Part shown: one piece after another, positions 53,081-63,835 of the stretch
How positions within the stretch are numbered: position 1 is the first letter of the stretch
Layout of the letters: each line of letters begins with the position of its first letter
NCBI GenBank assembly: GCA_010909165.1
Contig: VJWM01000259.1
Location: 1-64,000 of the forward strand
Length of the DNA: 64,000 bases
Reading direction: 5' to 3'
Source: Anthoceros angustus
Taxonomy: Eukaryota > Streptophyta > Anthocerotopsida > Anthocerotales > Anthocerotaceae
Made by a program: the position numbers and the translations under genes
The notes under the pieces: model-generated
Told to the model about the DNA's origin: nothing
What the model saw: the letters and a program-made list of their open reading frames with translations, nothing else
Database searches by the model: none

Positions 53081-54254
53081 CTTCTACCAACAAGGGAGTA
53101 GCGACCTCCCCTCTGGTTCGTCCCAACAGATCAATCTGATCGGAGATTCGATCAAGTCGTTCCGCCAAATCCTCCGACCAAGCGAAATTCCCGCTCGGCG
53201 ACCTCGTCGTCAGTCGATTCTGGAGATGAGGTGGTATCGCTTTGAGAAGCAAAGCGTCGCGGGCGTTCGCGCGGCTGGCGGTCGTGCTCGGAGGCGCCCT
53301 TCCTCGTCATGGACACCTTCTCTTCTCGACCTCCTTCCTCTCTCGGTGATCTCGCCTCTTCCTCCTCCACTTCTCCGTCATCGTTCCGCACCTCGCCTTC
53401 CGGGTCAAGGCGACTTCCTCCGTGCTCGTGACTCTACTTCCTCCTGCCCTCGAGTAGCGGTAGCGGTCTCTTCCTTAGTGATTTCTTGAGGCTCGTAAAT
53501 CTCTTGCGGTGGCGGCGGTGGTGACCTTCGTGTATCTCCCGAGATCGACCCCTACGACATCGCAACCATCCTCATGTCCTCCAACCCACGGTGTTAAGAA
53601 GGAAACCCTCTAGTTCGTCCCAACAGATCAATCTGATCGGAGATTCGATCGAGACGGTCCGCCAAATCCTCCGACCAGCACGAAATTCCCGCTCGGCGAC
53701 CTCGTCGTCCTTTCGATTGGAAGTAGGGGTGGTATCACCGCTTCGAGAAGCAAAACGTCGCGGGCGTTCGCGGCGGTTGTGAGGTCGTGCTCGGAGGCGC
53801 CCTTCCTCGTTTGGACACCTTCTCTTCTCGACCTCCTTCCTCTCGGTGATCTCGCCTCTTCCTCCTCCTTCTCCGTCATCGTTCCGCACCTCGCCTTGGA
53901 GTCGGCGACTTCCTCGCGTCGTCTCTACTTCCTCCGCTGCCTCGAGTGGCGGCGGTAGCGGTCTCTTCCTTAGCGATTCTTCAAGGCTCGTAAATCTCTT
54001 GCGGTGGTGTGGTGACCTTCGCGTGTATCTCGAGATCGACCCCTACCAGACATTTGCAACCATCCTCATGTCCTCCAACCCACAGTTGTTAAGAAGGAAG
54101 CAAATCACACCCCTTTAGTGTCTCAACCATTCACCCCTATGACAACTTAGGCAGCGCGAAATTCCTTCTTCTCACCCTATGGTCGACCCTCAGTCCCTTC
54201 TCAAGCACGCTATAGCCTAGCGATGGAAACCACAAGACTTCAACCTTTCAACAA
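53081..54254 (-). pseudogene. Q Gag N-terminal region, tandemly duplicated
   Basis: The block 53107-53590 recurs at 53604-54100, period about 497 bp; both begin ttcgtcccaacagatcaatc. Minus frames (53152-53391, 53572-53889) are Glu/Arg rich: EEEEARSPREEGGREEKVSM, then a ARDVLLLEA or PRRFASQSD stretch, an acidic/basic disordered N-terminus. The junction near 53585-53600 shows only a short match. The left edge of the block abuts the PBS. Confidence 0.6.
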
Positions 54255-54272
54255 CAAATCCCAACGGCGCCA
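54255..54272 (-). other. Q primer-binding site
   Basis: On the minus strand TGGCGCCGTTGGGATTTG lies 4 nt after the LTR end. It matches the TGGCGCCGTTG primer site common to plant Ty3/gypsy elements. It fixes the orientation of Q as minus and the inner end of its 5' LTR. Confidence 0.85.
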
Positions 54273-54276
54273 AAAA

Positions 54277-55329
54277 TGTGGTAGGGAAAACCCGGGGCAC
54301 TCCCAGGTCCTCCCACTATAAGCGGCCACACTTATCACTTGTCGCCCGTCGTTGGGTTTCGTCCCATGAGACTTGTGTGAAAGTTCGAGGCCTTGTGATG
54401 CCGTCGCTTCGACACACTTCTCGACCTTCTAACAAGCAAGGCGCCTCTACTCTCCCTCTTCAGTGCACCACTTGCCTTTGCCCGAAAATCGCCAATCCTC
54501 GACCTACAGCGACACAACACAATTGCGAGTCACCTTCGGTGAGGAGCCTATCACGGGCGCCGGGGACCCCAGTCCACACGCGATTTCGTCCCTACTTCTA
54601 AGACCACTCTTCTCCACTCGGGGCGCTCTTTTACTTGCAGTTGGGATTCGTCCCTTAGGCTCTGCACTGTGGCCTTCCACTAACACCTACACCTCTAATC
54701 CTCTACTCATCTTCTCATCCTCTTCCTCCTATTCTAACCTCGATTCGGGCTTCTTGGTTTGACTCGCCCTTCAGCTGGCTGGGTCGGCCTCCACCAGCAA
54801 GTTCTTCCTTGGGCGGTTGCTATGAGTTTGACACCATGAGAACGGAGTCTTTCCACGTAGTCTACCCTCAAGCCGAGGTTCTCCACAGGCATTTGCCACA
54901 CACCCAAAGCAAAGCAATTTCACAACAACCATTCACAAGGGAGCAACTCGTTTAGGCACTTGCGTGAGCAAGTCCTCCACCAAGCACTCCAGACCACGCG
55001 ACTTCCTCTCTACAGAATGTTGGCTCCACGAAATTCCTCTGTAATGGCAAAGGACTCGATGGCGTGGGCGCAAGACATGATACTTTACTTTGTGAAATCC
55101 TCCTCCTCTTATAGGAGGCCTTCCACATACAACCTCCCTTGGGTGACCCTCTGCAGTCACCTTTTCCAATATTCTATTATTTCCTACCTTGACATTTAAT
55201 ATACGGCACCTAAATCTATTATGTCCTTGGTAAATTCTATTCTAGTAACTTCACCTAAGACCATCCTTGAAGGATGTCGATTACACCACCTATCCTTCTT
55301 CCCCAAAGCTCATTTATGGTCATTGACCA
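54277..55329 (-). repeat. Gypsy family Q/P LTR, minus orientation (LTR-R1)
   Basis: On its own strand it starts TGGTCAATGACC (right end 55329) and ends CCTACCACA (54277), next to the PBS. It matches the reverse complement of LTR-L (41916-42995), and part of it repeats at 56866-57706. A tcctcctcttataggagg palindrome (about 55107-55125) may include the TATA region. On the right it meets the end of ORF3 (GHVTTPKR-type text), so it serves as 3' LTR for P and 5' LTR for Q. Confidence 0.72.
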
Positions 55330-56865
55330 TTCTTAGTCTTATCTCTTTGGGGTGGTGACATGTCCTTGGATTGGCTCCCTCGCCCTCCTTTTGCTCTTGC
55401 CCTTCCCGGATCTTGTCGCCTTAATGTGTGGGGCAAGTACAATCTGCCCTTCCTCCATCTCCATGGCGGCGCCTTCTTCCTTCCGCCATCGCGCCTCCCC
55501 CGCCTTTCTCCCTCCGCCTGGTCGCGTTCATCGCACCCTACGCGGTAGTCAGCGGACTACGGGTGGTGACTTCCATGGTAGTCGGCCCCTTCTCCTTCTT
55601 CCCCGCGCCGGTGAGGTTTCTTGGGTCAGATCTTCCATTGCTCTTTGCCTTGTTTGGTTTGTCCATACCTATCATGAGCACCTTCATCTTCCCCATTGTA
55701 CCATGCCTAACTCTCGGGCCCTTTGCGTTGGTCTCCTCTCGGGTCCGGCTCCTCCCTTATCCGTGGGGGCGGGAACTTCTCACCCTCCCCTTCCTCGCAG
55801 GTGACCGTCTTAGTCTTATCTCTTTGGGGTGGTGACATGTCCTTGGATTGGCTCCCTCGCCCTCCTTTTGCTCTGTCCCTTCCCGGATCTTCCTAATGTG
55901 TGGGGCAAGTACAATCTGCCCTTCCTCCATCTCAGGGGCGCGATTCCTGTCCCCCTCCTTGCTCTGCGCCACCTTCTTGTGGCTCCTCCTCCTCTTTCTG
56001 GTGGCGCCGTTCTCGGCACCCTACGCGGTAGTCAGCGAGACTCGGGTGGTGACTACCATGGTAGTCGGCCTATCTCCTTCTTCTCCTTCCTCCATCGGTG
56101 AGGTTTCTTGGGTCAGATCTTCCATTGCTCTTTGCCTTCTTTGTTTGTCCATACCTATGAGCATCTTCAAAATCTTCCCCCTCGGGCCTTCTCGTTTTTG
56201 CGTCCTCCTCCACCTGGCTCCTCCCTTATCGTGGGGGCGAACTTCTCACCCTCCCCTTCCTCGGCGGGTGGGACCCGTCCTTAGTCTCCTCCGGTGGGGT
56301 TGTCTCTCCCACCACCCAGCTGCTCCTCAGGGGTATACTCGGACCCCGGCTCCTTCATCCTTGGCGGGCCTCCGGCCAACTCCCCAGCAGGCTCCTGCCA
56401 CCTCCCGTGGTCAGCGGGGGCGTGGTCATGTCTACCACGGTCTGGCGGACTACCGTGGTAGGGTGGTCACCTGTAGTGGTGACCCCGGTGGGCTGTCCCC
56501 CTCCTTGCTCTGCGCCATCTACCTTTGGCGCTCGGTGCTCCTCACTCGACTCCTCAGTTCCTCGAGTCCATTTTGATGGCCTCATCAAAATCGGAGGCCT
56601 CTGCACTTTTGCTCCTTGTCATCATCATGAGGACCCAATGTCCTCCTCTTGGCCGTAAGACTTCATTGTTGGCCTTCAAAATCTGTTGTGGAGGTGAGCC
56701 CCAAGTTGATATTGCATTTGGAGATCATCAATCTCGTGGGCCACTCTCCATCTTCACACCTACCTTTGTAGGCGTCCCTTGAGGTGGTCAATTCCCACCT
56801 TGACATGGAGGTTACATTCTCCTCCCTCACTTCCTTTTGGCTGGCCAATTTTGCACGAAGGGCAT
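55330..56865 (-). pseudogene. P ORF3 C-terminal region, duplicated copy
   Basis: Minus frames 55757-55972 and 55816-56019 read EMEEGQIVLAPHIRKIREGT and ANPRTCHHPKEIRL or GPIQGHVTTPKR. The same end is seen at 55337-55470 and 57713-57850. The block has two internal junctions: about 55808 (shared CTTAGTCT) and about 56862 (ORF3 text to LTR text). Upstream frames are G/T/A rich with DYHGS/DHPTT-type text around CTACCATGGTAG palindromes. Confidence 0.5.
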
Positions 56866-57706
56866 AGTCACCCAAAATCGCCAATCCTCGACCTACAACG
56901 ACACAACACAATTCGAGTCACGCCTCGGCGAGGAGCCTATCAGGCGGGGACCCCAGTCCACACGCGATTTCGTCCCTACTTCTAAGACCACTCTTCTCCA
57001 CTCGGGGCGCTCTTTTACTTGCAGTTGGGATTCGTCCCTTAGGCTCTGCACATGGCCTTCCTAACACCTACACCTCTAATCCTCTACTCATCTTCTCATC
57101 CTCTTCCTCCTATTCTAACCTCGATTCGGGCTTCTTGGCCCTTACAACTGGCTGCACAGGGTCGGCCTCCACCAGCAAGTTCTTCCTTGGGCGGTTGCTA
57201 TGAGTTTGACACCGGCAGAACCTCCGAGTCTTTCCACACCGTCTACCCTCAAGCCGAGGTTCTGGGCATTTGCCACACACCCAAAGCAAAGCAATTTCAC
57301 AACAACCATTCACAAGGGAGCAACTCGTTTAGGCACTTGCAGTGAGCAAGTCCTCCACCAACACTCAGACCATGACTTCCTCTCTACAGACTGCGTTGGC
57401 TCACGCCGAAATTCCTCTGTAATGGCAAAGGACTCGATGGCGTGGGCGCAAGACATGATACTTTACTTTGTGAAATCCTCCTCCTCTTATAGGAGGCCTT
57501 CCACATACAACCTCCCTTAGGTGACCCTCTGCAGGTCACCTTTTCCAATTCTATTATTTCCTACATGACATTTAATGTCGGCACCTAAATCTATTATATC
57601 CTTGGTAAATTCTATTCTAGTAACTTCACCTAAGTCATCCTTGAAGGATGTCGATCTACACCACCTATCCTTCCGTTCCCCAAAGCTCATTTATGGTCAT
57701 TGACCA
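56866..57706 (-). repeat. Partial second copy of the Q/P LTR (LTR-R2)
   Basis: It begins cgccaatcctcgacctac (as at 54490) and runs to cattgacca at 57706. About 840 bp match LTR-R1, but the inner end with CCTACCACA is missing. It arose with the ORF3 duplication, as the left edge joins ORF3 text directly. Confidence 0.7.
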
Positions 57707-60700
57707 TTCTTAGTCTTATCTCTTTGGGGTGGTGACATGTCCTTGGATTGGCTCCCTCGCCCTCCTTTTGCTCTTGCCCTTCCCGGATCTTGTCGCCTTC
57801 CTAATGTGTGGGGCAAGTACAATCTGCCCTTCCTCCATCTCTCATGGTGGCGCCTCTGTTATCTTCCATCGCGCCCCTCCGCCTGGCGCCCTTTTCTCCG
57901 CCTCCGCCTGGTCGCGTTCATCGCACCCTACGCGGTAGTCGGCGGACTGGGTGGTGACTTCTACCATGGTAGTCGGTCCCTTCTCCTTCTTCCATCGGTG
58001 AGGTTTCTTGGGTCAGATCTTCCATTGCTCTTTGCCTTCTGTTTGGTTTGTCCATACCTCCATAGGCATCTTCAAAATCTTCTTCTGCGGATCTAACTCT
58101 CGGGCCTTCTTTGCGTTGGTCTCCTCCTCCACAGCCCTTTAGTCTCCTCCGGTGGGGTTGTCTCTCCCACCACCCAGCTGCTCCTCAGGGGTATACTCGG
58201 ACCCCGGCTCCTTCATCCTTGGGGGCCTCGCGGCGACTCCCCTCTCCGCCCGCTCACCCCCCTACCATGATGCAGCGGACTCGGCGTGGTCTGACTGCAG
58301 TAGTGGCGGACTACGTGGTAGGGTGGTCACCTATGGGGTTGACCCCGAGGTGGGCTTTCCCCCTCCTTGCTCTGCGCCATCTTCCACCTTTGGCGCTCGG
58401 CTCCTCATCTCGACTCCTCAGTTCCTCGAGTCCATTTCGTGATGGCCTCATCAAAATCGGAGGCCTCTGCACGCTCCTTTGTCATCATCATGAGGACCCA
58501 ATGTCCTCCTCTTGGCCAAGTAAGATCTCATTGTTGGCCTTCAAAATCTATTGTGGAGGTGAGCCCCAAGCTATGATATTGCATTTGGAGATCATCAATC
58601 TCGTGGGCCACTCTCCATCTTCACACCTACCTTTGTAGGCGTCCCTTGAGGTGGTCAATTCCCACCTTGACATGGAGGTCACATTCTCCTCCCTCACTTC
58701 CTTTTGGTTGGCCAATTTTGCACGAAGGGCATAATCGCCCTCTCCTTCTCACCACCGCATTGTACCACCTTCTTGTGGCTCCTCCTCTGGACCTCCTTTG
58801 TTCCAATTCATTCTTGGCAAGCCTCCTTCTCCACTTGCCAAGCACTTCCTCGCTCCAATTCTTGTCTGGTCTTGACTCGCTGGCGCTTCTCTTCCAAATT
58901 GAAGTCCTTCTCAACTCCTCTCCCATGTCCGGATTTTGATGGCTTGAGTAGCCATCACACTGCTCATGGCGTCCACTTGTTGGACGCTTCTTCTCCTCAG
59001 AGCCTGTTTTGCCCTTTTCTCTTGCTCTAATTGGGCAAAATGCTCTTCCGCCTTTGCCTCCAAGAATCCTTTGGGTTGTTGCCGAATGGCTCTTTCTTGA
59101 CTGTGACACCTTCCCTCAGGACCTTCTCCCGTGCGCTCTCCATGAGGTCGCTGGAGCTTCTCCTGACCTTTCCAATTTGGCTGCCTTTTCATCGGACTCC
59201 ATGGCCTCCAATTGCCATTTGGTCCACCTTTCCTCCGGCCATGTCTTGAGATTTCACTTCCTCTTGGCATGCCCACAAGGAGGCTGCTAGGTCCCTAGCC
59301 CCTTCAAATCCAGTGAGTGCTTCACAAGCTCAGCAATTCTCCTAGGGGTCCTAATTCCCCCCTTTTCTTCTTCTTTGGAAATTTCCAGCTCTCCTTTCGG
59401 GCCATCAGCCGGCCAGTCCCCTCGTCGCTCCATCCTCTCCCACCAAGGAGATGGTGGCCTCGCGCCCGCGGCTCTTGCTTCTCCTTCCCTTCCCACCGTG
59501 GGCTGCTTGCGGCGTGGGGTGCAGCCTACCAGTGGTGCTCCCTTGCCTACCTACCATGGTAGGCGCCTACGGTAATGCCCACCCCTTGGGTGGCGCCTCC
59601 CCTAGGTAGGTGCCGGGGTGCCTCTCGTAGGCACAAAGGAGATGGTGGGGACTCCCCACTCCTTGGGGCATCACCCCTCCTGTGGTCCTTCTCTCATAGA
59701 CCACCATTCGGCCTTCCTCGGCGGTTCTGTTCTTCTCCCTTGCTCCTCTGTGGGGAAAATTCCCACTCGGCAACCTTGTTGCCTCCCATCCTCCTCTTGG
59801 CCAAAAGCAGATCTCATTGTTGGCCTTCAAAATCTGTTGTGGAGGTGAGCCCCAAGTTGATATTGCATTTGGAGATCATCAATCTCGTGGGCCACTCTCC
59901 ATCTTCACCTACCTACCTTGTAGGCGTCCTCTTGAGGTGGTCAATTCCCCACCTTGACATGGAGGTACATTCTCCTCCCTCACTTCCTGGTGGTTGGCCA
60001 ATTTTGCGAAGGGCATAGTGCCCAAAATCTCTTCCTCACCACGTGCACCACCTTCTTGTGGCTCCTCCTCTGGAACCTCCTTTGTTCCAGTCGCTAATTC
60101 TTGGCAAGCCTCCTTCTCACTTGCCAACTCACTTCCCTCGCTCATTCTTGCTGGTCTTGAGCCTTTCCTCGCGCTTCTCTTCCAAATTGCTTCTTTTCCT
60201 CTTCCATGTCCGGATTTTGATGGCTTGAGTAGCCATCACACACACTCCTTCGTCCATTCTTTGGACCTTCTTCTCCTTCCTAGAGCCTCTGTTTTGCCCT
60301 TCTCTTGCTCTAATTGGGCAAAATGCTCCTCATTTGCCTCCATGAATCCTTTGGGTTGTTGCCGAATGGCTCTTTCTTGACCAACCCCTCTAGGACCTTT
60401 CCCTTGCTCATGAGGTCGTTGGAGCTCTCTGACCTTTTCCGGCTTGGCTGCCTTTTCATCGGACTCCATGGCCTCCAATTGCCATTTGGTCCAGCCTTCC
60501 TCCGGCCATGTCTTGAGATTTCACTTCCTCTTGGCATGCCCACAAGGAGGCTGCTGGTCCCTAGCCCCTTCAAATCCACCGGTGAGTGCTTCACAAGCAC
60601 TCCAGCAATTCTCCTAGGGTCCTAATTCACCCCTCCTTCTTCTTTGGAAATTTCCAGCTCTCCACCCCGGGCCATCCCGGCAGTCCCCTTCACCGTCGCT

Positions 60701-61660
60701 CCATCCGCTCTCCCACCAGCGGGATGGTGGCCTCGGCGCCCTTCGCCTTCTCCTTCCCCTTCCACCTCGTGGTAGGCTGCTCGTGGGGTGCACCGCCTAG
60801 CGGTGGCTGCCCCTGGTGCCTACCTACCATGGTGGGGTGCTCCTACCACGGTGGTGCCCACCCCTTGGTGTGCCTCCCTCTAGGGAGTAGGGGTGCCTCT
60901 CCCGTAGGCACAAAGGAGATGGTGGGGACTCCCCACTCCTTGCATCACCCCTCCTGTGGTCCTTCTCTCATAGACTACCATTCCTTGGGTTCCTTCTTCT
61001 CCCTTGCTTGCTCACAGGAAAGATTCCCTCGGCAACCTTGTTGCCTCCATCTCCTCTTGCTTCTAGCATGCTTGTGGAGTCGACCTCCATCTTCCTCAAT
61101 GCAAAGGCAAAGGCCTTTCCAACCTCGGTGGAGATGGATGACCTCAAAGGGATGCCATGCATCTTCAAGCTCCTTGCTTGTGAGAAGTCCTTCGGTTTCC
61201 CAAATGCACCAAATAGGTGCTAAGGTAGCAGGCCTTGGCCTTCCTCATCCACGAATTTGGCTTGAGGAGCTTCTCGATGGTGGATGTAGGCCTCATGATA
61301 TGGTCCCCAATCGGCTTGGCTCCCATGGAAATCTTCCACAAAAATTGGAGGAAGTTGGTCTTTGAAATAATAGTGCGTTGGTAATTTACCAACACAATCT
61401 TTGCGAAGAGCCTCCACTTGACTCCTTGATGCTCTCGGTCTTCCAGCCATTCTTGGCGTGGGCCTTTCCTCCTCCATCCATCATGTCGAGGAACTCCTGC
61501 GGGATGTCGGAGGCAGTCCTCTTCCCTCCATTCGACCTTTCGAGGAGAGCAATTCAGCTCTCTCCTCCGGTCTTCCATACACTTGAATACTTGGGTCCAG
61601 CGGGGATCGTTCGAGCATTCCTTCCGACGGCGGGTGCTTCCGATTGATGGAGGTTGATGT
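57707..61660 (-). pseudogene. P ORF3: coiled-coil-rich protein, internally duplicated
   Basis: Read right to left, the N-terminal part (frames 61165-61665 and 61220-61477) has LRKDCVGKLPTHYYFKDQLP, PIFVEDFHGSQADWGPYHEA and FVDEEGQGLLPSTYLVHLGN-type text. The middle has a long charged section: EEHFAQLEQEKRAKQALRRR, ATQAIKIRTW, EVREENVPP and a KANNEICFWP segment, typical of coiled coils. The C-terminus ends with MEEGQIVLAP and GHVTTPKR. A block of about 1.29 kb is duplicated (near 58527 and 59813), with junction TCCTCTTG near 59795. The family is unknown; position between the post-integrase spacer and the LTR makes it a third gypsy ORF. Confidence 0.5.
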
Positions 61661-62760
61661 AACACTCCTCAATCAATTCCAAATTGGTGTAGGCCCATTG
61701 GCGGCCATACACCCATCAGTGGATGTTCTCCTCCTCGCCTTGAAAATCCAAAATCTCGGGGTTGAGCTGCCAAAAAAAAGTGAATTGGGGCATCAGCTCA
61801 TCCCCACAGCGCCACCTTCTTTTCTTTCCTTCGCGAGAGAGCCCTTGGCGGCTCCTTCCCTTGCCTTCCTCGAGGCATGGTGCTTCTCCTTCAAAAGCTT
61901 CAAGGAGAATTACTCTCCAAAGAGCTTAATTTCCACACTCCTTCTTGTTGGGGTACCCTCTGACCACGTTAATACAGGTTGGGCTTCAGGCCAATTTTCT
62001 TCCTCTTCAGGCGCGCCTTGGGTAGTCGCCCTTCACCTTTTACTCTCACCTCCTTCAGCTCGCCATGTTTGCTTGCTCTCCCGCACCCTTTGGCGCGCTC
62101 CTCGTTTGGCTCTCCACGCTCCTGTTGGATGTCTTCTTTTTCCTTCGCCTCGGTGGGGTTTCTCTCTTTCGCGCGCGCCTTTCTCGAGGCGATGGCGGCG
62201 ATGCGATGGCGATTTCTCTCCTTCCTTCTTCTCCTTCTCCGCTCCCAACTCCAGTCCGAAGTGGAAGGGGCGCCGCACTTTGCCCTCCTTGGATATACAC
62301 CCAGGCACAACCCTAGATTGGGTTCATCATTCCAAAATCCTAATTCTATCTAAACTACCTATTTTCCTACTATGCTATCCCTAATTACTTCTAATTAATC
62401 CTATTTATTCCCTATTGGTGAGCATATATAGTGGATATCCCCTATATTCATTGCTTTTGCGAGATTAGTCAACCTACCGCGGTGATACTTGACCGTGATG
62501 GTGCTGCTTCTTCTCAGCCTACGGCGTGGTGTGTGCGACCTACGGTGATACCGACCCAACCTTTGACTGCCCTCACGCCTCGTCGGGGTCATTTGACCGT
62601 TCTTCTTCTGGGATATCCTTCTTCCTAACAATATCCTACAACTCCGGCTTGATTCTCGAAAATTTTCAGCATGCTCCTCTTCAATCGTTTCTAGCAAAAA
62701 AAATCAAACATTATCTTGGGCTCTTTTGGGCTGTTGCCCAACTTTCCGGTAAGGATCAAG
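61660..62760 (-). repeat. Q/P family spacer (copy 2)
   Basis: It matches 43000-44160 in the same orientation. Minus frames (61969-62310) are Arg/Lys/Glu rich and probably disordered or non-coding. It includes gagcatatatagtggatatcccctatattca-like AT text near 62420-62450, which is best read as a spacer or internal promoter. At about 62760 it switches abruptly to plus-strand RT text. Confidence 0.55.
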
Positions 62761-63240
62761 CAATACAGTGAATCCCAAGTATTCCATGGTTGTTAAGATC
62801 GGCTCGATCAATATTTGAGAGGCGGGGAGTAATCACCGGTGCTCAGCGAGTGGGTCGCACCATTGTGATTGTCAGAAAGCGGCGGGGAAAGGTTCGGGAT
62901 GCGATTTGAGCTCAATAACAGAAGAAGGATCATCACCCTTTACCTTTCATGGACGTGTCTTGGACACGATGGCGACATGAGATGTACGATTTTCTTGGGA
63001 GGTATTTCGGTACAATCAAATTTCGCTACGGAAGGAGGATCGGACAAGACAACATTCACGATTGGGGAACTTGCTATTGAAGCTCCCTTTCGGGTTGTGC
63101 AATGCCCGCCACTTTCCAGTAGCGTGGTGAAGCGATATTCGAGATTTCGAGAAGTTCATGGAGGTATTCTGGATGATTTTTGCGTGTTTGGGAGAGGCAT
63201 TTAGACCATTTGAGGCAATGTTTTGAATGCGAGAGTCAAC
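62761..63240 (+). pseudogene. Plus-strand Q-family reverse transcriptase
   Basis: The text starts at an RT N-terminal region (the tattccatggttgttaag block, as in 49980 reversed). Frame 62869-63204 reads FATEGGSDKTTFTIGELAIE, FRVVQCPPLSS and EVHGGILDDFCVFGRGI, the same lineage as Q with LDDF in the palm. It is the opposite strand to Q at 49480-50000. Confidence 0.8.
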
Positions 63241-63379
63241 ATGAAACTTCATCCAGGAAGTGTTATTTTATGACGGAGGCATTTTGTTAGCACATCGAGT
63301 CTCATGAGGATTACGGTAGATAAGGAGGTAGCGGTGATATGAGATGGACCCAAAGCATGAGCGGTCGAGCTTTAGGACT

Positions 63380-63835
63380 AGTAGGTATTACGGGAGGTTC
63401 ATCAAGGATTTCGCCAAGAAGGCGGCCTTGTTGACACAATTGACCAAAAGGATACACCTTTGAATGGACGAGCAGGGAGGCTTTTGATTGAAGGACGCTT
63501 GGTGAGCGCGCGTACAACCGCCGGATTGGAGAAACCGTTTCATGTATCGTGGATGTGTCCGCTTATGCCATTGGGACCGTCTTAAGCAAGAAGAAAGCGG
63601 GATCATCCGATTTTCTATGGCGACTCACGGATCTGAAAAGAACTACTCAACCACGGGCGGGAGGGTCTTGGTATCATTTACTCTGTAAGTTTAGACACTA
63701 TCGCTTGCAAGGTGACGTTCATGTTGACCATTTTGCGTTGAAGTATCTTGTCAACAAGCGGTTGTCGGGAAGGATTGCCGGATGGGTACTCTGCTGCAAG
63801 AGTTTGACTATACGTAGAAACTAGGCCGGAAACAA
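63380..63835 (+). pseudogene. Plus-strand Q-family RNase H
   Basis: Text reads YYGRFIKDFAKKAALLTQLT near 63385-63450, then frame 63549-63824: MDVSAYAIGTVLSKKKAGSS, KFRHYRLQGDVHVDHFALKY and LVNKRLSGRIAGW. The first catalytic Asp is in DVSAYAIG and the second in VDHFALKYL. The segment 63241-63379 is degraded connection. Confidence 0.82.

Noticed and set aside
55352-56576. Long plus-strand open frames rich in Ser, Pro and Leu (e.g. 242 codons at 55848)
   Set aside because: They are antisense to ORF3 and arise from its purine-rich coding strand; the minus strand gives the protein-like reading repeated in each copy.
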